A stretch of DNA of 41,858 nt from Phormidium tenue FACHB-886 (lineage in GTDB: Bacteria > Cyanobacteriota > Cyanobacteriia > Elainellales > Elainellaceae): the NCBI RefSeq assembly GCF_014764505.1, contig NZ_JACXWX010000040.1, positions 1 to 41,858 on the forward strand. Direction: 5' to 3'. The translations under genes were made by a program, and so were the position numbers. Every line of letters begins with the position of its first letter. Within the stretch, counting starts at the first letter, position 1. The notes below the pieces were generated by a model, which was not told the DNA's origin, searched no databases, and saw nothing but the letters and a program-made list of their open reading frames with translations. Positions 1 through 8,565 of this stretch are shown here, piece after piece.

Positions 1-99
1 TGACCAGCCGACGAAGACGAATCGGTCGCGCTTGAGCCAGTCGTCGAGGGCATCGAACCACCCTCGCTCTGCTTGCGCTCGTCCCATTGCTATGGTCAT
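1..99 (-). CDS. psbD: Photosystem II reaction centre protein D2, N-terminal fragment
   Basis: The first 33 residues of D2, one of the two core subunits of the photosystem II reaction centre in the thylakoid membrane, are encoded on the minus strand and cut by the window edge. The translation starts [16 protein letters not shown] and continues with [16 protein letters not shown], the highly conserved D2 N-terminus just before the first membrane helix. The start is supported by an AGAGG ribosome site about 8 bases upstream on the minus strand. The gene diverges from ycf4, an arrangement I recall from other cyanobacteria. psbC would be expected next, outside the window. The identification is secure despite the short length. 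Confidence 0.95.
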   Translation of the reverse strand, partial: MTIAMGRAQAERGWFDALDDWLKRDRFVFVGWS

Positions 100-579
100 T
101 TCAAAACCTCTTAATTATGACGTTGATGACAGTGCATCTTGAGAGAATGCATCCTCCGCAGCTAAACCCGCGATCTCCTCTGGAGATGCTCCAGCGCAGA
201 GGTGGAAATGAATCTTGAACATAACGCTGAGAAATACCGACGTTTCTTCAAGAATTCTCCCCATCGCCCCCTCTCGACAAGTTATGCGATAAACGCACAG
301 GCACCTAAGCCGTAGGCATAAATCGCTAGACCTCATTCTGAGAGAGGATTTAACGTTTCTATATAATAGGTATATCTGAAAAATTTTACAATCTGATACG
401 GAACGTTCTCAGGAAAATCGATCGCTCGATAAGTCCTAAATAAGCTCGATAAGTAGTTGTACTTAGTCAATGTTTGCTGCTTCTCTCCCTGGATTATTGA
501 TAGGATCGAGCTGATAAAATCAAGCTGTTTCAAAGGTTCTCACAGCAAACTACTCTTTACAACCCCTTCTTTACAATTC
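100..579. other. Divergent psbD/ycf4 intergenic region
   Basis: No credible gene lies in these 480 bases. They should hold the promoter and 5' leader of psbD (leftward) and the promoter of ycf4 (rightward). A small hairpin, CTGGAG-ATG-CTCCAG, lies at 180-194 in the presumed psbD leader. A TATAAT hexamer at 362-367 could be a rightward -10 element, but it has no good -35. Short open frames on both strands here have no family resemblance. Confidence 0.6.
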
Positions 580-1161
580 ATGGCTGCACCGATCGCTTCT
601 AACCCCTCTAAAAATGAGAATTCGCTCAGACTGCGTCAGACAATACTAGGAGCACGACGGCTGAGCAACTACTTTTGGGCAACTGTTGTCACCGTAGGTG
701 GAACAGGTTTCTTGCTTGCCTGCCTGTCCAGCTACACCCAAACTAATCTGCTGCCGTTCTCTGACCCCACTCAGTTAGTTTTTATTCCGCAAGGAATTGC
801 AATGGGATTTTACGGAGTATCAGCATTGTTGCTGGGTGCTTACCTCTGGCTGATTGTTGTACTGAATGTAGGCGGCGGCTACAACGAGTTCAACAAGGAA
901 ACGGGTCAAGTGACGATTTTCCGGCAGGGATTTTTAGGTAAAAACCGGACGATCGAGCTGATCTACCCAATTGAGGACATTCAGTCCATTCGGGTAGTGC
1001 TGCAAGAAGGACTGAACCCCAAGCGAGCGCTTTACTTAAAAGTGAAGGGCAAAGGCGAAATCCCGCTGACGCAAGTAGGGCAACCACTGTCCCTTTCTGT
1101 ATTGGAAAATCAAGGTGCAGAACTGGCAAGATTTTTGGCTGTGCCGCTGGAAGGTTTGTGA
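580..1161 (+). CDS. ycf4: Photosystem I assembly protein Ycf4
   Basis: Ycf4 is a thylakoid membrane protein that helps assemble photosystem I. From the ATG at 580 the product is 193 residues, close to the usual length of about 185. It has a basic N-terminal segment (LGARRLSNYFW), two membrane helices at roughly residues 28-47 and 66-92, then a soluble domain with the family's VTIFRQGFLGKNRTIEL, YPIEDIQSIRV and KGKGEIPLT blocks. The reading frame is open from 457, but the extra 41 residues are cysteine-rich and unlike Ycf4, so the 580 start is preferred even though no clear ribosome site precedes it. It is divergent from psbD, consistent with a photosystem role. Confidence 0.95.
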   Translation: MAAPIASNPSKNENSLRLRQTILGARRLSNYFWATVVTVGGTGFLLACLSSYTQTNLLPFSDPTQLVFIPQGIAMGFYGVSALLLGAYLWLIVVLNVGGGYNEFNKETGQVTIFRQGFLGKNRTIELIYPIEDIQSIRVVLQEGLNPKRALYLKVKGKGEIPLTQVGQPLSLSVLENQGAELARFLAVPLEGL

Positions 1162-1263
1162 TTGAGTTTGGCGGAGCGAAGCTCTGTGCAGGCGATCGGC
1201 TAGAACTCAGCTTCTTTGAAGCTAGCTCCCCTGGCTATTGAAATCTTTTTCTGTAGAGGATCT

Positions 1264-1292
1264 AGAAGATTAGAGTCTGTAGAAGATTAGAG
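1264..1292 (+). repeat. Short direct repeat AGAAGATTAGAG x2
   Basis: The 12-mer AGAAGATTAGAG occurs at 1264-1275 and again at 1281-1292, giving a 17-base period, just upstream of the cyclophilin gene. It may be slippage or part of a promoter. No function can be read from it. Confidence 0.5.
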
Positions 1293-1343
1293 ATTATTGA
1301 TCACGCTGGCTAAGATAGTGTGCGGTTTACTGGTGCTGGAACA

Positions 1344-2141
1344 ATGCAAACAAAATTCTATCGGTGGTTCATTGCGCTCGTTTTGGTGGGCACACTTTTC
1401 GTGAGCGGATGCACTGGCAATCAGGCGTCTACGCCTTCACCCACTGGTTCTGCGACAAGTCCGGCATCTGCAACAAGCCCGGCTAGCGCATCGGCTTCTC
1501 CTTCAGTGAGCCCGTCAGTCGCCGACCCAAGTGGGCAGTTTAGCAACTTGCCGCGCTTAGAGGGAGAAGCAACGGTTGAAATGGTGGTAAAAGGTGCGCC
1601 GATCGTCATTCAAGTTAATGGAGCGGATGCACCCATTACTGCCGGCAATTTTGTCGATCTGGTGAATCGAGGTGTATATGATGGGCTGGCATTCCATCGA
1701 GTGATTCGCGAGCCGCAGCCATTTGTGGCACAGGGTGGCGATCCACAGAGCAAGGACCCGAACTTTCCAGTCGATCGCCTTGGTACAGGCAGCTTCATCG
1801 ACCCAAAAACCAACTTGCCGCGCTATATTCCGCTAGAAATTGAGCCGGAAGGAGCCGAGCAGCCCGTCTACAGCAAAACCTTGGAAGAAGCCAGAGTAAC
1901 TGCACCTCCGAAGCTGCGTCACACTACTGGAGCTGTGGCAATGGCACGATCGACCCCGCCAGATTCCGCTTCGGCTCAGTTTTATATTGCGCTTCAGGAT
2001 TTGGCGTTTCTAGATGGGAACTATGCTGTGTTCGGCTATGTTACGTCTGGTATAGAAGCAGTGCAGCAAATTCAGCAGGGCGATCGAATTACTTCTGCTA
2101 AAGTGACCGCGGGCGTAGAGAATCTGCGAGCGGCTAACTAA
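1344..2141 (+). CDS. Cyclophilin-type peptidyl-prolyl cis-trans isomerase, lipoprotein
   Basis: Predicted lipid-anchored cyclophilin that catalyses proline isomerisation outside the cytoplasm. The ATG at 1344 gives 265 residues; an in-frame GTG at 1320 would put eight residues before a normal signal peptide, so 1344 is preferred. A hydrophobic segment (residues 9-20) ends in the lipobox VSGC with Cys23. A Ser/Thr/Pro/Ala-rich linker follows to about residue 60. The cyclophilin domain shows ITAGNFVDLVNRGVYDGLAFHRV and VAQGGDP near the start and GAVAMAR...SASAQFYIAL and LDGNYAVFGYV near the end. The insert between (SKDPNFPVDRLGTGSF, RYIPLEIEPEG) is typical of the cyanobacterial form. Lipidation is inferred from the motif. 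Confidence 0.92.
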   Translation: MQTKFYRWFIALVLVGTLFVSGCTGNQASTPSPTGSATSPASATSPASASASPSVSPSVADPSGQFSNLPRLEGEATVEMVVKGAPIVIQVNGADAPITAGNFVDLVNRGVYDGLAFHRVIREPQPFVAQGGDPQSKDPNFPVDRLGTGSFIDPKTNLPRYIPLEIEPEGAEQPVYSKTLEEARVTAPPKLRHTTGAVAMARSTPPDSASAQFYIALQDLAFLDGNYAVFGYVTSGIEAVQQIQQGDRITSAKVTAGVENLRAAN

Positions 2142-2227
2142 AGCTCCCTCAGTTAAATTTGCTCTTCTCCCTGATTTTGCGTACTCGCAGCTTTGTATAG
2201 ATTCACGAATTTAAACATTTGCGATCC

Positions 2228-2263
2228 AAAGGCTCGTAAGCTATAGCTTACGAGCCTTTTCAA
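2228..2263 (+). terminator. Perfect palindromic terminator after the cyclophilin gene
   Basis: Positions 2228-2259 form a perfect 32-base palindrome (arms AAAGGCTCGTAAGCTA and its complement) followed by TTC. It sits 86 bases after the cyclophilin stop codon and separates it from the NDH-1MS promoter. Because the arms end in A and T runs, it could stop transcription in both directions. Confidence 0.8.
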
Positions 2264-2353
2264 CAAATGCAAAGTTCAGCTAAAGCAAGGGCTGTTGCCA
2301 CAGCTGTAAAGCTAATTCAATTAAAAAGTGAGGCACCAACGTCCACTGATTTA

Positions 2354-2371
2354 TTCAATTTGCTTATTGAA
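2354..2371. promoter_or_regulatory. Inverted repeat TTCAAT-N6-ATTGAA upstream of ndhF3
   Basis: A perfect 6-base inverted repeat lies about 170 bases upstream of the ndhF3 start. Its TCAAT half-sites resemble those reported for NdhR/CcmR (TCAATG-N10-ATCAAT, from memory), but the spacing and orientation differ, so the link is weak. Confidence 0.25.
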
Positions 2372-2456
2372 CTTTCTAAAAATATTGATGCTTGAGTTGC
2401 TTTCCATCGAGTAATCTCTAGGTTAATATGAAGACTAATTTCAATAGCTAGGCAAG

Positions 2457-2478
2457 TATAGATAGCGATACATCTATA
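2457..2478. promoter_or_regulatory. Candidate NdhR/CcmR (LysR-type) operator of the NDH-1MS operon
   Basis: The sequence ATAG (2462-2465), eight bases, CTAT (2474-2477) matches the ATAG-N8-CTAT motif proposed in the literature (recalled) for the inorganic-carbon LysR regulator NdhR/CcmR upstream of ndhF3. It lies inside a perfect 7-base inverted repeat, TATAGAT (2457-2463) / ATCTATA (2472-2478), 60 bases before the ndhF3 ATG. Motif and position are seen directly. Binding is inference, and the regulator is not obviously encoded in this window. Confidence 0.6.
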
Positions 2479-2537
2479 TGTCTCTCCTGAAGCTAGCGGT
2501 TGAAAGGGCGACAATCCGACGCTTGAGGAAGGTATTA

Positions 2538-4421
2538 ATGACCCAGTTTTTAGTCGAAACAGCTTGGTTCATTCCTTGCTACCCATTAGTGGGCATGGTG
2601 CTGTCGATCGCTTGGTTTCCTGCCATCACAAGGCGTACCGGACCCCGACCCGCGGGTTATGTGAATGCCATTACCACATTCTTAGCATTAGTTCACGCCG
2701 TTCTGGCATTTCCGGCTGTGCTGAATCAACCGCCGCTTGAAATCACCTTCTCCTGGCTTCAGGTGGCAGGGCTGGAATTAAATATCCCAATTGAAATCTC
2801 TGCTGCAACAATCGGTGCTTGCATCTTAATTACAGGCTTAAATTTCTTAGCGCAAATCTACGCCGTTGGCTACCTAGAAATGGATTGGGGCTGGGCGCGC
2901 TTCTTCTCGCTTTTGGCGCTGTTTGAGGCGGGTATGTGTGCTCTAGTGCTCAATGATTCGCTGTTTGTCAGCTACATGGTTCTAGAGGTCCTGACGCTGG
3001 GAACCTACCTGCTAATCGGAGTTTGGTTCAACCAATCCTTGGTGGTTACAGGCGCTCGGGATGCCTTCCTTACTAAGCGGGTGGGCGATCTGTTTTTGCT
3101 GATGGGGGTGCTTGCTCTGTACCCGATCGCCGGCACCTGGAACTTCAGTGAATTGGCAGCGTGGGCGCAAACCGCCCATCCCGACCCAACGCTAATTACA
3201 CTGGTAGGCTTGGCGCTGCTGGCAGGACCAATGGGCAAATGCGCTCAGTTTCCGCTGCATCTGTGGTTAGATGAGGCGATGGAAGGTCCGATGCCCAGCA
3301 CGATTCTGCGAAACTCTGTAGTGGTAGCAACAGGGGCTTGGGTGCTGGTAAAGCTAGAACCAGTGCTAGCGCTTTCCCCCTTTGTCCTCACAGCAACGAT
3401 CGCCATTGGTATCGTAACTGCACTGGGCGGCACGCTGATCGCCATTGCTCAGGTTGATATTAAGCGATCGCTCTCTTACCTGGTCAGCGCCTACATGGGC
3501 GTAATTTTCATTGCTGTGGGTGCTCAGCAAACAGAAGCAGCTCTTATGATCGTCGTGACCCATGCGCTGGCGATGGCAACGCTGGTCGCTAGCTGTGGCT
3601 CGATCATCCTCAATAATATTTCTCAAGACTTGACTCAGCTGGGTGGGTTGTGGTCGCGTCGCCCCATCACAGGGCTATCGTTTCTGGCTGGTGCTGTTGG
3701 GCTAATTGCGCTGCCGCCTTTCGGCACCTTTTGGGCGATGCTGAAGCTAGCAGATGGGCTATGGGAAACGCAGCCTTGGCTTGTCGGAATTTTGCTGCTG
3801 ATCAACGGCTTAGCGGCGTTTAGCCTTACTCGCACCTTTGGACTCATGTTTGCCGGAAAGCCGAACCCGATGACGGTGCGCTCGCCAGAAAACCTTTGGG
3901 CAGTCACACTGCCGATGACCGCACTGGCTGGGTTTACGCTACATGTCCCAATGATTTTGCAAAGTCTGTCGCTGTTACCCGCTTGGGCGGATCTCAGCAA
4001 AGATGTGGCGCTGTTGCTAACCTGGTCAAGCATCTTCGGCTTTAGCATTGGCGGCGTGATTTACATTGGCAATTTTGTTGCTAAGCCGATTCGACTTCCT
4101 TGGCAACCGCTGCAAAATCTGCTGGCATACGACTTTTATACGCCCCGGCTCTACCGCTCCAGCGTAGTGGGCAGCGTTGACATCGTCTCGCGCGTCACAG
4201 ATTGGATCGATCGCTACGTCGTCGATGGCTTTGTGAACCTGATTGGCATCACCTCTCTGTTTGGCGGTGAAGCACTGAAGTACAGCAACTCCGGGCAGGG
4301 TCAGTCTTACGTGCTAACGATCGTCTTTGGTATCGCGATCGCAGCAGTGATGGTGAGCTGGTCATTTATCTCGCACTTGCACCTGACATCTCAGATCGTC
4401 TCATTTGTGATCGGTCAATAA
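2538..4421 (+). CDS. ndhF3: NAD(P)H-quinone oxidoreductase subunit NdhF3 (NDH-1MS)
   Basis: Large proton-pumping antiporter-like subunit of the inducible CO2-uptake complex NDH-1MS in the thylakoid membrane. The ATG at 2538 has a GAGGAAGG ribosome site at the right distance; the upstream 20-residue extension in frame is charged and unlikely. The 627-residue product is a multi-spanning membrane protein with the proton-pump block GPMGKCAQFPLHLWLDEAMEGPMPS (shown in parts: GPMGKCAQF, LHLWLDEAM), its central Lys at residue 234. In the later conserved helix the sequence reads THALAMATL where housekeeping NdhF has a Lys-containing HAFFKALLF, a divergence fitting the F3/F4 class. It is followed by ndhD3, cupA and cupS in the canonical order, which fixes it as the F3 rather than F1 or F4 paralogue. 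Confidence 0.93.
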   Translation: MTQFLVETAWFIPCYPLVGMVLSIAWFPAITRRTGPRPAGYVNAITTFLALVHAVLAFPAVLNQPPLEITFSWLQVAGLELNIPIEISAATIGACILITGLNFLAQIYAVGYLEMDWGWARFFSLLALFEAGMCALVLNDSLFVSYMVLEVLTLGTYLLIGVWFNQSLVVTGARDAFLTKRVGDLFLLMGVLALYPIAGTWNFSELAAWAQTAHPDPTLITLVGLALLAGPMGKCAQFPLHLWLDEAMEGPMPSTILRNSVVVATGAWVLVKLEPVLALSPFVLTATIAIGIVTALGGTLIAIAQVDIKRSLSYLVSAYMGVIFIAVGAQQTEAALMIVVTHALAMATLVASCGSIILNNISQDLTQLGGLWSRRPITGLSFLAGAVGLIALPPFGTFWAMLKLADGLWETQPWLVGILLLINGLAAFSLTRTFGLMFAGKPNPMTVRSPENLWAVTLPMTALAGFTLHVPMILQSLSLLPAWADLSKDVALLLTWSSIFGFSIGGVIYIGNFVAKPIRLPWQPLQNLLAYDFYTPRLYRSSVVGSVDIVSRVTDWIDRYVVDGFVNLIGITSLFGGEALKYSNSGQGQSYVLTIVFGIAIAAVMVSWSFISHLHLTSQIVSFVIGQ

Positions 4422-4460
4422 CCCTCATCCTTCACTCCTCATCCCTATCCTTCATTCCCT

Positions 4461-5975
4461 ATGCTCAGTCCTTTAATTTGGTTGCCCATCTTGGGCGCGG
4501 CGATTGTAGCATTGTTGCCCGCGAAGCTTTCGGCGAAGCAGGTGCGTGCTAGTGCAGTTTGGCTATCGGGTGGCATTTTGCTCTGGTCGATTTGGCTGCT
4601 GACTCAGTTCAACCTTTCAGAGCCAGGGCTGCAATTTAAAGAATATTTGCCCTGGATCGAAACGCTAGGGCTGGACTACGAATTGGGCGTGGATGGCTTA
4701 TCACTGGTGCTGCTGGTGCTGAACAGCCTGCTGACCTGGATTGCAGCCTTTAGCAGCAGCGAAGAAACCGATCGCCCCCGTTTGTTCTATTCGCTGCTGC
4801 TGCTGGTTAGCGGCGGGGTGGCGGGTGCATTCATGGCACAAAACCTCCTGCTGTTCTTCTTGTTCTATGAGCTGGAGCTAGTGCCGTTCTACCTGCTGAT
4901 TTCAATCTGGGGCGGCGAGAAGCGGGGCTATGCCGCAATCAAATTTTTGATCTACACGGCCGTTTCAGGAGCGTTAATTTTGGCAGGCTTCCTGGGGCTA
5001 GTTTGGCTGACGGGCGCATCGAGCTTTAGCTACCAATCGGTGTTGGGGCAAACGCTGCCGATCGGCTTGCAGTTGATTCTGTTAGGTTTACTCATCGTTG
5101 GCTTTGGCATCAAAATTCCGCTGGTTCCCTTCCACACTTGGCTGCCAGATACATATGTAGCCGCTTCCCCGCCGATCGCGCTGCTGCTAGGCGGTGTGTT
5201 GGCAAAGCTAGGAACTTATGGGCTGTTCCGATTTGGACTCCAGCTCTTCCCGCAGGCGTGGTCGGTACTCTCTCCTTACCTGGCGACTTGGGCGGCGATT
5301 AGTATCCTTTATGGAGCCATGGCAGCGATCGCCCAAAAAGACATCAAGCGCATGGTGGCGTATAGCTCAATCGGACATATGGGCTATGTGCTGCTGGGAG
5401 CGGCAGCCTTAACGCCTTTGGCGTTGGTTGGTTCGGTGTCGCAGATGGTGGCACATGGTTTGATTTTGGCGCTGCTGTTCCATCTGGTGGGCGTGATCGA
5501 GAAGAAAGTCGGCAGCCGAGAGCTGGATGTGCTGAACGGGCTGCTGAACCCAATTCGGGGTTTGCCCTCGGTGAGCGCGCTACTGATCTTGGGCGCGATG
5601 GCGAGCGCTGGCATTCCTGGGCTGGCAGGCTTTATCGCTGAGTTTTTGGTGTTCCAGGGTAGCTATACAGTCTTTCCGCTGCAAACGCTACTGGCAGTGA
5701 TTGGTACGGGTTTGACGGCGGTTTATTTTGTGATTCTGCTGAACCGCACCTGCTTCGGCAAGCTGGATACTGCTTCGGCTTACTATCCCCGAGTGCTTTG
5801 GTTTGAGCAAGCGCCAGCTGTTGTCCTGGCAGTGTTGATTCTGTTCTTAGGCATCCAACCGAGCTGGCTGGTGCGCTGGTCAGAAACCACCACTACTGCG
5901 ATCGTCGCAACAGTACCAGCCAATGCTTCCCAAGTTGCGCTCGACCCCACTGTACCCCAAATCACCGCTGATTAA
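4461..5975 (+). CDS. ndhD3: NAD(P)H-quinone oxidoreductase subunit NdhD3 (NDH-1MS)
   Basis: Second antiporter-like proton-pumping subunit of NDH-1MS. The 504-residue protein is almost wholly hydrophobic helices. Hallmarks are LLFFLFYELELVPFYLLI (conserved Glu in helix 5), GFGIKIPLVPFHTWLPDTY with the pump Lys, AQKDIKRMVAYSSIGHMGYV, and SQMVAHGLILALLFHLVG. It starts 39 bases after ndhF3 stops, in the same operon. The start ATG at 4461 gives the usual N-terminus (MLSPLIWLPILGA). There is no strong ribosome site, so translation may be coupled to ndhF3. Confidence 0.93.
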   Translation: MLSPLIWLPILGAAIVALLPAKLSAKQVRASAVWLSGGILLWSIWLLTQFNLSEPGLQFKEYLPWIETLGLDYELGVDGLSLVLLVLNSLLTWIAAFSSSEETDRPRLFYSLLLLVSGGVAGAFMAQNLLLFFLFYELELVPFYLLISIWGGEKRGYAAIKFLIYTAVSGALILAGFLGLVWLTGASSFSYQSVLGQTLPIGLQLILLGLLIVGFGIKIPLVPFHTWLPDTYVAASPPIALLLGGVLAKLGTYGLFRFGLQLFPQAWSVLSPYLATWAAISILYGAMAAIAQKDIKRMVAYSSIGHMGYVLLGAAALTPLALVGSVSQMVAHGLILALLFHLVGVIEKKVGSRELDVLNGLLNPIRGLPSVSALLILGAMASAGIPGLAGFIAEFLVFQGSYTVFPLQTLLAVIGTGLTAVYFVILLNRTCFGKLDTASAYYPRVLWFEQAPAVVLAVLILFLGIQPSWLVRWSETTTTAIVATVPANASQVALDPTVPQITAD

Positions 5976-6015
5976 TCCACTCTTCGTTTCCTGCCGTTTT
6001 ACCTTTCTTTGACCT

Positions 6016-7314
6016 ATGACAACAACGATCGCTCCTCCAAAAATCTCACCTTCAAAGCACGAATTTGCCGATATCATCTATCGTCTAGAAGCGGGTGGCT
6101 CCATGCTGCCCGATACGCCAGAAAACTTGATGCAGATTATTGGGCTATACAAAGCGTATGCCGTGCCGATGGACTTCTACTGGCGCGATCTGCTGTACAT
6201 TGCCGAGCAGGTGTTTCTAGAGCCGCTGCCGTTCTTCAAATATTTCATCTCGCAGGAATATCTCGATCTAGAGAATCACTATGCGGGCGACAATGCCGAT
6301 CTACGAATCTGGCGCGGTACCGGCAAGGCTCACCCAGAGCTGCTGGCGTTTATGAAGCAGGGTGAGCTGAAGTCAAAGCTGCCCCGCATCTTCCATCACT
6401 GGTGGCACGATCGCATCAACATGGAGTTTGCCGAAGAGTGTATGCGGGCAATGCTCTGGCACGGACGCGACATGGGCTACGGTAAGTTTGATGCGTATCT
6501 GGACAGTGAAGAATACAGACAGAACGCCGATCGCGCTATCAAAGCCTTCTTCAAGGGCAATCCTGCCATGCTGGGGTTATATAAGCTGTTCCCTGAGATG
6601 TTCATGGAACAAGTGCGGCAGATGTCCTATTATGCGAACCTGGGCTTGTTCTGGGAAGTAATGGCTCCAGTGTTCTTCGAGATGTCAGATATTTATGATG
6701 AAGGTGGGTTCAAGGGCGTACCCGATGCGATGAATTTTCTGGTAAACGGCATCTTCGCGATCGCGGGTCGTCCAATTTACCATCACGTGTATATTGGCGG
6801 CGAGTGCTACGAAATTATTCCCAAATCAAAAGGCTTCACCTGGCTGTATGAGGCAGCGCTGCCCTATGTAGAAGCAGTGTTCTATCGTACCTCGCCGTTC
6901 CGAGGCACCAAGTCCTACAACGCCCAAGCCGGACAGGTTCCCGAACAGCAAAAGGATTTTCACTACGGCGTTTTGTATGCCGACAAATTCCCGGTTGGCT
7001 CGGCTGGCATTCCGCCGACGCTGCTGGCACAGGATATGCTGCACTTCCTGCCGCAATACCTGTTGGACTACTACCAGCAGCACTGTCGCGGCGAAGATGA
7101 CATGCTGGTGCAGCTTGCGGTGAGCTTCCAGCGATCGATGTACAACGTCACCTCGGCAGTCATTCAGGCACTGCGGACTGCCCTCCTGTATCCACTGGAT
7201 GACCCCAACCCCGATCACCTGCTGGCAAATCGCAAGTTCTTCGAGGCACAGATGGATCGCTTCGTGCGGCCGGAAGCCCGCCTGCGCGATGTGCAGCGGC
7301 AAGAGTATCGCTAA
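6016..7314 (+). CDS. cupA: CO2 hydration protein CupA (ChpY)
   Basis: CupA is the peripheral subunit that gives NDH-1MS its vectorial carbonic-anhydrase-like activity, converting CO2 to bicarbonate on the cytosolic side of the thylakoid. The 432-residue protein has the usual family length, no signal peptide and no clear membrane span. Conserved-looking stretches are MDFYWRDLLYIAEQVFLE, FHHWWHDRINMEFAEEC, MLWHGRDMGYGKFDAYL and PVGSAGIPPTLLAQDMLHF, with many His and aromatic residues. It starts 40 bases after ndhD3 and ends 80 bases before cupS. CupA rather than CupB is chosen from the F3/D3/cupS context. Confidence 0.92.
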   Translation: MTTTIAPPKISPSKHEFADIIYRLEAGGSMLPDTPENLMQIIGLYKAYAVPMDFYWRDLLYIAEQVFLEPLPFFKYFISQEYLDLENHYAGDNADLRIWRGTGKAHPELLAFMKQGELKSKLPRIFHHWWHDRINMEFAEECMRAMLWHGRDMGYGKFDAYLDSEEYRQNADRAIKAFFKGNPAMLGLYKLFPEMFMEQVRQMSYYANLGLFWEVMAPVFFEMSDIYDEGGFKGVPDAMNFLVNGIFAIAGRPIYHHVYIGGECYEIIPKSKGFTWLYEAALPYVEAVFYRTSPFRGTKSYNAQAGQVPEQQKDFHYGVLYADKFPVGSAGIPPTLLAQDMLHFLPQYLLDYYQQHCRGEDDMLVQLAVSFQRSMYNVTSAVIQALRTALLYPLDDPNPDHLLANRKFFEAQMDRFVRPEARLRDVQRQEYR

Positions 7315-7394
7315 ACCTTGCTGCTAAATCTTGTAAGGGGAGCGCTGCTTCCCTTGTAAAGCATATTGTTTACCTTTGAATTTCTTACCACCCT

Positions 7395-7796
7395 ATGCCT
7401 GACATTGTTGATATTGCAGTAGGTGCTGGCTCGTTTGAAACATTGGTAGCTGCGGTCAAGGCGGCTGGACTAGTGGACGTTCTCAAAAGCCCAGGACCTT
7501 TCACCGTCTTTGCTCCAAACGACGATGCCTTTGCCAAACTTCCACCTGGGACAGTACAAACGCTGGTGCAAAATCCACCCCAGCTAGCCCGAATTCTTAC
7601 TTTTCATGTGGTTTCTGGCAAATTGAAACAGGCGGATTTGGCGGGGGTAGACTCTCTCACCTCTGTGGAAGGATCACCCATTCCCATCCGGACAGCTAAA
7701 GGGTTTGAAGTGAAGAATGCAACGGTGATCGCTGCCGACATCGAAGCGGATAACGGTGTCATTCACGTACTCGACAATGTGATTTTGATGGGATGA
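7395..7796 (+). CDS. cupS: NDH-1MS subunit CupS, fasciclin-fold protein
   Basis: CupS is the small accessory subunit of the NDH-1MS complex and has a fasciclin-like fold. The 133-residue product has no signal peptide, so it is cytosolic, as expected for CupS and unlike secreted fasciclins. It carries the two family blocks: [21 protein letters not shown] (H1; residues about 35-55) and [11 protein letters not shown] with [12 protein letters not shown] (H2). Its place as the fourth gene after cupA matches the conserved order. A paralogue lies at 14773-15195. Confidence 0.9.
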   Translation: MPDIVDIAVGAGSFETLVAAVKAAGLVDVLKSPGPFTVFAPNDDAFAKLPPGTVQTLVQNPPQLARILTFHVVSGKLKQADLAGVDSLTSVEGSPIPIRTAKGFEVKNATVIAADIEADNGVIHVLDNVILMG

Positions 7797-7819
7797 GGCA
7801 GGGTAGCATTCTCTTAATA

Positions 7820-7951
7820 TCACTTCGGCTGAGATGGCTGGGGCAATAGCCCACTGTAGTTCTACTGCAGCTTGTGCCGAAGTTGTGTTTAAAGAGTTTA
7901 TGGCTCAGAACTCAATATTGCTGCAAAGGCTTGGTCATGCCAAGCCTTTTT
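7820..7951 (+). ncRNA. Structured 3' region after cupS, possible sRNA, ending in a terminator
   Basis: After cupS, ACTTCGGC (7822-7829) pairs with GCCGAAGT (7876-7883) and encloses two possible small hairpins: TGGG...CCCA, and GTAG-TT-CTAC. A third short stem, GAGTT...AACTC, follows, and the region ends in an AAAGGCTTGG/CCAAGCCTTT terminator with five T (7925-7951). No open reading frame covers it. It could be just the 3' end of the NDH-1MS mRNA or a processed or independent small RNA. The fold was drawn by eye. Confidence 0.35.
7925..7951 (+). terminator. Rho-independent terminator of the NDH-1MS operon
   Basis: A 10-base perfect stem, AAAGGCTTGG / CCAAGCCTTT, with a TCATG loop is followed by TTTTT. 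It lies 129 bases after cupS and is the first clear terminator of the ndhF3-ndhD3-cupA-cupS operon. Confidence 0.85.
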
Positions 7952-8565
7952 CATACGGTTTTGTGTTCTACGCTATACTCTGGCTGGAGCAAAAATCTCT
8001 CTAGATGTATAAATCCCGTTTCATATCAGATCTTTCCCGCGAGGGAGTGAAATAGATGATCATCCCAATTAAAGTCTAGACGGAACAAAGAAAATCAATA
8101 GGTAAAATCAAGCTGAATTATGACACTACATAAGTGAATGAGCCACTGTTAGGTATCTCTATGCCAGCCATCTCTAGCTGAAAGATGCTTTCAACAAACG
8201 ACCATTAATTCACACTATGAAAGACGGGCAAGATGCAGAAGACGCTATCCTAATTCAGCTCTAAAAAGAGATTTGGCGATCTTCTCTTGGTCCAATTCTC
8301 TTGCATCTAGATAAGGGGATGAGTCAAGCGAAGCAGGGTTTTAGCATCTCCGAAATGTAGGAGCCTAAGAGGATTTAGCAGACTTTTAACTACCAGATGA
8401 TTTCATGGTGTCAAAGCTGTACAACAGGTAGGCATGCAACTGATACAGAATCGTTTGGCATTACATTCGCCGTTTTCTGTAGTGCTGATGAAAGGTTTCT
8501 ACAGCTCAGCTTTTTAACCTATTGATTTCAATATTGCTTCATTAAACTTATCGAGGAGCGAGACC
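7952..8565. other. Gene-poor spacer upstream of the Gly-rich gene
   Basis: About 610 bases, AT-richer than the flanking genes, with stop codons in all frames. A few short open stretches (for example KDGQDAEDAILIQL at about 8221-8262) read as codons but cannot be assigned to a family. The promoter of the Gly-rich gene should lie here, but I cannot place it. Confidence 0.5.

Noticed and set aside
3635-4048. 137-codon antisense frame opposite ndhF3
   Set aside because: No family resemblance, lies wholly within a conserved gene.
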